Source: Bacteroidota bacterium
GTDB taxonomy: Bacteria; Bacteroidota; Bacteroidia; UBA7662
DNA: 9,803 bases
Assembly: GCA_016868485.1 (NCBI GenBank)
Contig: VGGT01000054.1
Location: 1-9,803, forward strand
Reading direction: 5' to 3'
Each line of letters begins with the position of its first letter. Within the stretch, counting starts at the first letter, position 1. Below, in pieces: positions 6,122 through 9,803 of this stretch. Both the position numbers and the translations under genes were made by a program. The notes below the pieces were generated by a model. The model saw only the letters and a program-made list of their open reading frames with translations, made no database searches and was not told the DNA's origin.

Positions 6122-6751
6122 TCAAAGGCTGCCCAATCGGATCTTGTTGCGCGCGAGTGTTAACCTACCCTCCGTCTCCAGCTCCTTGAGCAAACGCGAC
6201 ACCACGACCCGTGCAGTACCCAGTTCATTGGCCAATTGCTCATGGGTCACATACAGTATTCTCGCCTTTTGCATCTCTGCCTTCTTGATCAATAAACTCC
6301 ACAGCCGCTCGTCCATTTTCTGGAATGCAACGGCATTAACCATGTCCAATAACTCCTCAAAACGGCGGTGGTACATTCGAAAAAGATACTCAATCCATTG
6401 GGGGTAATTGCGGCCCAAATCGATCATTTGATCCACAGGAAGAAATAGGATTTCAGCGTCGTCTTCCACTTCAACGCGGACTTTCGAGACCGATGCACTC
6501 CATCCGCCAAGAACAGACATCACGCAACTCTCACCCGCTTTGATGTAATAGAGCATGATTTCCCGGCCATCGGGCTCGGTGCGCATCACCCTGAGGGTGC
6601 CTTTCAAGACCAGCGGTATCGAACCGGAAGCCGTTTCTTCCTTTACCACAGTCGTACCCGCTTTAAATTCCTTGCGAATCCCTACGGCCGACAACTGCTG
6701 AGCCAACTGGGGAAAGTCGCGAAAATCGTCGGTATCTTGGAGCTCAGTCAT
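6122..6751 (-). CDS. Crp/Fnr family transcriptional regulator
   Basis: This 209-residue regulator has an N-terminal cyclic-nucleotide-binding-like beta-roll (about 20-120, with LVLKGTLRVMR, GREIMLYYIKAGESC), a long dimer helix (about 120-160) and a C-terminal winged helix of the Crp type (THEQLANELGTARVVVSRLL, 169-188, and wing RLTLARNKIRL). The Fnr iron-sulfur cluster cysteines are absent: there is only one Cys, C76, in the GESCVMS loop. The phosphate-contact Arg of cAMP-binding Crp proteins is not evident in that loop, so cAMP is an unlikely ligand. As the regulator lies upstream of a persulfide dioxygenase, rhodanese and thioredoxin on the same strand, I infer that it senses sulfide, persulfide or redox state, perhaps by C76. 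The start at 6751 gives a normal Crp-family length. It is divergent from uvrA, with a 64-base gap. Confidence 0.92.
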   Translation of the reverse strand: MTELQDTDDFRDFPQLAQQLSAVGIRKEFKAGTTVVKEETASGSIPLVLKGTLRVMRTEPDGREIMLYYIKAGESCVMSVLGGWSASVSKVRVEVEDDAEILFLPVDQMIDLGRNYPQWIEYLFRMYHRRFEELLDMVNAVAFQKMDERLWSLLIKKAEMQKARILYVTHEQLANELGTARVVVSRLLKELETEGRLTLARNKIRLGSL

Positions 6752-6815
6752 TTCACAAAAATAAACAACATAAAAAGTTATTTGTAGCGAACTTTGCGCG
6801 CCAAATCAGTCGGAA

Positions 6816-9698
6816 TTGTCTCCCTTGTTGCCCTCGATCGAAAATTGCAGTCCACGCACGCACATTCTGATCAAAAATGCGCGTTTGCACAACCTGAAAG
6901 GCATTGACTTGGCCATCCCGCGTGGCCGGTTGGTGGTGGTAACTGGCCTGTCGGGTTCGGGTAAATCATCCCTTATTTTCGATACCCTTTATGCCGAGGG
7001 CCAACGGCGCTATGTGGAGAGCCTCTCGAGCTATGCGCGGCAATTTTTCAACCGCATGAAGAAGCCGGAGGTCGACTACATCCACGGGATCTCGCCGGCT
7101 GTGGCTATTGAACAAAAAACCGGGGGGCGGAATCCACGATCGACCGTGGGCACCACCACCGAAATCTATGATTACTTAAAACTACTCTTTGCCCGCATTG
7201 GTGAAACCCGTTCACCGGTGAGCGGTGCCGTGGTCAAAAGGCATACGGTGGATGAGGTGGTGGAGGAGATCTTGTTGCGTCCCGACGAGCAAACCTGTGA
7301 GATTCGTTGTCCGTTGGTGCGCCATGAGCGCCGCACCTTGTTGGATGAATGCAAGGTGCTGCTGCAGAAAGGATTTTTACGGGTTCGTATCGATAACGAT
7401 TTGTTCCGCATTGAGGACTGGCTTGTGCAACAAGAGCAGGCAGTTGCTGTTGCCCCCCAATCCCCTTCTACGGGCAAAAAGGAATCATCTGAAAGCGACC
7501 CATGGGCAAAACTGTCGGTAGAGGTGGTGGTTGACCGCATCACCACCGACCGCAGTGATGCGGATCTTCGTTCACGCTTATCCGACTCCGTACAAACCGC
7601 CTTCTTCGAAGGGCGCGGGGCTTGTTTGGTCGATTGGGGGGATCAGGTGATGACCTACAGCGATCGATTCGAGGCGGATGGGTTGGTTTTTGAAGAGCCC
7701 TCCGTTAATCTCTTTAGCTTTTCCAACCCCTATGGCGCCTGCCGCCGATGCGAAGGATTTGGGACCATACTGGGCATAGACCCCGACTTGGTGGTGCCCG
7801 ACAAAAGTCTTAGTGTTTATGAAGGATGCATCGCACCGTGGAAGGGCGAAAAAATGAATGAATGGCTCAAGCCGCTTGTCCGGCACGGAATCAAATTTGA
7901 TTTCCCGATCCACAGGCCGTTTCACCTGCTGAGCGATTCCGAAAAGGAATTGCTGTGGACCGGCAACAGTTGGTTTGAAGGTCTCCATGCATTTTTTGCT
8001 TATTTAGAACGCGAATCCTTTAAAATCCAATACCGGGTAATGTTGTCGCGATACCGCGGGCGCACCGTTTGCCCAGATTGCAAAGGCAGTCGGATTCGGA
8101 AAGATGCGGCTTATGTATATCTGCCATCGGTTGATCGACAAGCCTCCATGAACCTCCCCGATCTCACGCTTCTGCCGGTCGACCAATCCCTTCATTTTTT
8201 ACGTCAGCTCAATCTGCCACCGGCATTGCGTCAGGTTGCGGATCGTTTGTTGAAAGAAATCATCACCCGTTTGAGTCTGTTGTGTGAGGTGGGTTTGAGC
8301 TACCTTACTTTGCACCGTCCCACCCAGACCTTATCGGGAGGCGAATACCAACGCATCCGCCTTGCCACCTCCTTGGGGAGTACCCTTGCAGGCAGCTTGT
8401 ATATACTCGACGAACCCAGTGTGGGTTTGCATGCCCGCGATAGTGCGCGCCTGGTGGAAGTCCTGCGCCGATTACGCGATGCCGGCAACACGGTGGTGGT
8501 GGTGGAACACGACGAAACCATCATTAGTGCGGCCGATCATCTGATCGACATCGGTCCGGCCGCGGGCAGTGGAGGCGGGCAACTCATCTACCAAGGCGAC
8601 TACTCCGGATTATTGAGCTGTGCCGAGAGCCCTACCGGCGCTGCGCTGCGTGAATTGAACACCAAAGTGGGCGCGCCAACCCGTGCCTCCTGGCATACGG
8701 GCATCACCGTCCACGGTGCTCGTGCCCATAATTTGAAGAACCTGACCCTAACCCTCCCGCTGCATTGCATCACTGTGATTACGGGGGTAAGCGGCTCAGG
8801 CAAGTCGACCTTGATCAAGCAAATCGTTTATCCAGCCATGCTGCGCATGCGGAATGAGTCGTCGGAAAAAGCAGGCGATCATGACCGCATCGAAGGACCC
8901 GTGCAGCGCCTGCAACTGATCGAATTGGTGCATCAGGACTCGATCGGCAAGTCGAGCCGTTCAAATCCGGTCACCTACACCAAAGCCTACGATGGCATTC
9001 GTCAACTTTTTGCCGCCCAGCCGGCGAGTCAGGCCATGGGGCTATCCGCATCGCATTTCTCCTTTAATGTGCCTGGTGGGCGGTGCGAGACCTGCCAGGG
9101 TGAGGGAACCGTCACCATCAGCATGCAATTTCTCGCCGACCTCACCCTGCCTTGCGACGATTGCGGAGGCATGCGCTTCGGCCCGAGCGTTTTGGGGGTA
9201 CGCTACCGCGAAAAAACGATCTACGACGTGCTGTGTATGACGGTCGACGATGCCCTCTTGTTTTTCCACGACCAACATTCGGTGGTGACCCGTCTGAAGC
9301 CTTTGTCGGATGTGGGATTGGGTTATATGTCGCTCGGACAATCATCGAGTACCCTTTCGGGTGGCGAGGCACAGCGGATGAAATTGGCGAGCTACCTCAC
9401 CCATGGTCAACAAGCGCGCAATGCCCTGTTTATTTTCGACGAACCCACCACTGGGCTGCACTTTCATGATGTCCGTAAATTGATGGAGGCTCTGGCTGCA
9501 CTCCAAAAGCAAGGCAACTCCATTTGGATCATCGAACACAACCCGGATGTTATTCGTGCGGCGGATTGGGTGATTGACTTGGGGCCTGAAGGGGGGCGCG
9601 ACGGGGGGCATTTGGTATTCGAGGGCACTCCTGATCAGCTCTTGGACTGCTCCGAAAGCCATACAGGCCAACAATTGAGCGGCCATTCAGGGGGCTAA
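6816..9698 (+). CDS. uvrA: UvrA-family excinuclease ABC ATPase
   Basis: This 960-residue DNA-damage recognition ATPase has two ABC cassettes. The first has Walker A GLSGSGKSS (44-52), signature LSGGEYQ (506-512) and Walker B YILDEP (529-534). The second has Walker A GVSGSGKST (657-665), signature LSGGEAQ (847-853) and Walker B FIFDEP (872-877). A UvrB-binding-like domain (about 170-250, KGFLRVRI...VEVVVDR) is present but split by a Ser/Lys-rich stretch. The C-terminal zinc module has C757/C760 with C780/C783. In the first signature domain C309/C312 and C419/C422 remain, but the CPxC pair that in classical UvrA precedes FSFNNP is missing (here EEPSVNLFSFSNP). Such UvrA copies occur in Bacteroidota, often beside a classical copy. 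No in-frame ATG lies between the upstream stop at 6771 and the conserved start region, so TTG at 6816, 6825 or 6828 is likely the start. UvrA loads UvrB at lesions in nucleotide excision repair; it may be stress-linked here but is divergent from the sulfur cluster. Confidence 0.94.
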   Translation: MSPLLPSIENCSPRTHILIKNARLHNLKGIDLAIPRGRLVVVTGLSGSGKSSLIFDTLYAEGQRRYVESLSSYARQFFNRMKKPEVDYIHGISPAVAIEQKTGGRNPRSTVGTTTEIYDYLKLLFARIGETRSPVSGAVVKRHTVDEVVEEILLRPDEQTCEIRCPLVRHERRTLLDECKVLLQKGFLRVRIDNDLFRIEDWLVQQEQAVAVAPQSPSTGKKESSESDPWAKLSVEVVVDRITTDRSDADLRSRLSDSVQTAFFEGRGACLVDWGDQVMTYSDRFEADGLVFEEPSVNLFSFSNPYGACRRCEGFGTILGIDPDLVVPDKSLSVYEGCIAPWKGEKMNEWLKPLVRHGIKFDFPIHRPFHLLSDSEKELLWTGNSWFEGLHAFFAYLERESFKIQYRVMLSRYRGRTVCPDCKGSRIRKDAAYVYLPSVDRQASMNLPDLTLLPVDQSLHFLRQLNLPPALRQVADRLLKEIITRLSLLCEVGLSYLTLHRPTQTLSGGEYQRIRLATSLGSTLAGSLYILDEPSVGLHARDSARLVEVLRRLRDAGNTVVVVEHDETIISAADHLIDIGPAAGSGGGQLIYQGDYSGLLSCAESPTGAALRELNTKVGAPTRASWHTGITVHGARAHNLKNLTLTLPLHCITVITGVSGSGKSTLIKQIVYPAMLRMRNESSEKAGDHDRIEGPVQRLQLIELVHQDSIGKSSRSNPVTYTKAYDGIRQLFAAQPASQAMGLSASHFSFNVPGGRCETCQGEGTVTISMQFLADLTLPCDDCGGMRFGPSVLGVRYREKTIYDVLCMTVDDALLFFHDQHSVVTRLKPLSDVGLGYMSLGQSSSTLSGGEAQRMKLASYLTHGQQARNALFIFDEPTTGLHFHDVRKLMEALAALQKQGNSIWIIEHNPDVIRAADWVIDLGPEGGRDGGHLVFEGTPDQLLDCSESHTGQQLSGHSGG

Positions 9699-9735
9699 GA
9701 CACCCGCCTATACTTTTTACTATGTCAAAAAAAAA

Positions 9736-9803
9736 TCAGCGGCTGAACTTCGTCCGAACAAGTTCCTGAACCGCGCCTGCCAGCAAGTGGCGGGTTTCGA
9801 CCA
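9736..9803 (-). CDS. possible C-terminal end of a minus-strand gene, cut by the right edge
   Basis: The minus-strand frame that ends with TGA at 9736-9738 is open to the right edge and reads VETRHLLAGAVQELVRTKFSR (21 residues, so shown in part: ends RTKFSR). Its composition looks like a real helical protein end, and a run of nine T follows the stop on the minus strand, preceded by a TCAG-CCG-CTGA mini-hairpin that could serve as a weak terminator. The gene would be convergent with uvrA, whose stop lies 37 bases away. I do not recognise the product, and 21 codons are too few to be sure that it is coding. The other frames here are either closed or equally short. Confidence 0.35.
   Translation of the reverse strand, partial: VETRHLLAGAVQELVRTKFSR

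Noticed and set aside
5921..6163. An 80-codon plus-strand frame with a repeated ESSLL peptide.
   Set aside because: The peptide repeat is just the translation of the DNA repeats, the frame runs into the end of the regulator gene, and no family likeness is seen.
6752..6815. Promoter boxes in the gap between the regulator and uvrA, such as TATTTTTG on the minus strand at 6756-6763 and GAACTTTG on the plus strand at 6789-6796.
   Set aside because: Each resembles the -7 box TAnnTTTG, but neither has a -33 TTTG at the right distance, so I do not list them as features.
9722..9769. A 15-codon plus-strand frame (MSKKNQRLNFVRTSS) after uvrA.
   Set aside because: It is short, has a poly-A stretch that explains its Lys codons, and overlaps a better candidate gene end on the minus strand.

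Overview
The window looks like a stretch of a Bacteroidota chromosome of moderate GC content. The evidence is the combination of an exosortase-family protein of the small type, a Crp/Fnr regulator next to a CstB-like persulfide dioxygenase with rhodanese and thioredoxin, a UvrA of the type common in that phylum, and general absence of Shine-Dalgarno sequences before starts. This assignment is inferred from gene content and was not confirmed by any search. Ten full or nearly full genes plus one possible gene end fill the window densely. The longest gene-free stretch is about 200 bases (5919-6121). I see no tRNA, rRNA, CRISPR array, insertion sequence or attachment site.

Region 1 (1-2477, minus strand) is a three-gene operon read right to left: an ABC ATPase, its six-helix ABC-2 permease, and a secreted LolA-like protein that runs off the left edge. 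Permease and LolA-like gene overlap by four bases (ATGA), so they are probably translated together. A terminator-like hairpin sits in the leader of this operon.

Region 2 (2590-3854, plus strand) is a two-gene unit: a secreted papain/NlpC-P60-like cysteine hydrolase with an N-terminal four-cysteine motif, overlapping by four bases an exosortase/archaeosortase-family membrane protein with the Cys, Arg and His triad. This pairing is the most interesting part of the window, because the hydrolase is not itself an exosortase substrate and so may be a partner enzyme.

Region 3 (3848-6751, minus strand) looks like a sulfide/persulfide handling cluster: a Crp/Fnr-type regulator, then after a 197-base gap a three-domain CstB-like protein (persulfide dioxygenase, inactive rhodanese, active rhodanese), a membrane-anchored single-domain rhodanese and a thioredoxin. 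The gap holds a near-perfect 16-bp palindrome that could be the regulator's operator, and two sets of short direct repeats. The thioredoxin gene end overlaps the exosortase gene end by seven bases in convergent orientation.

Region 4 (6816-9803) holds a UvrA-family excinuclease ATPase on the plus strand, divergent from the regulator and apparently starting at TTG, followed by what may be the end of a convergent minus-strand gene at the right edge.
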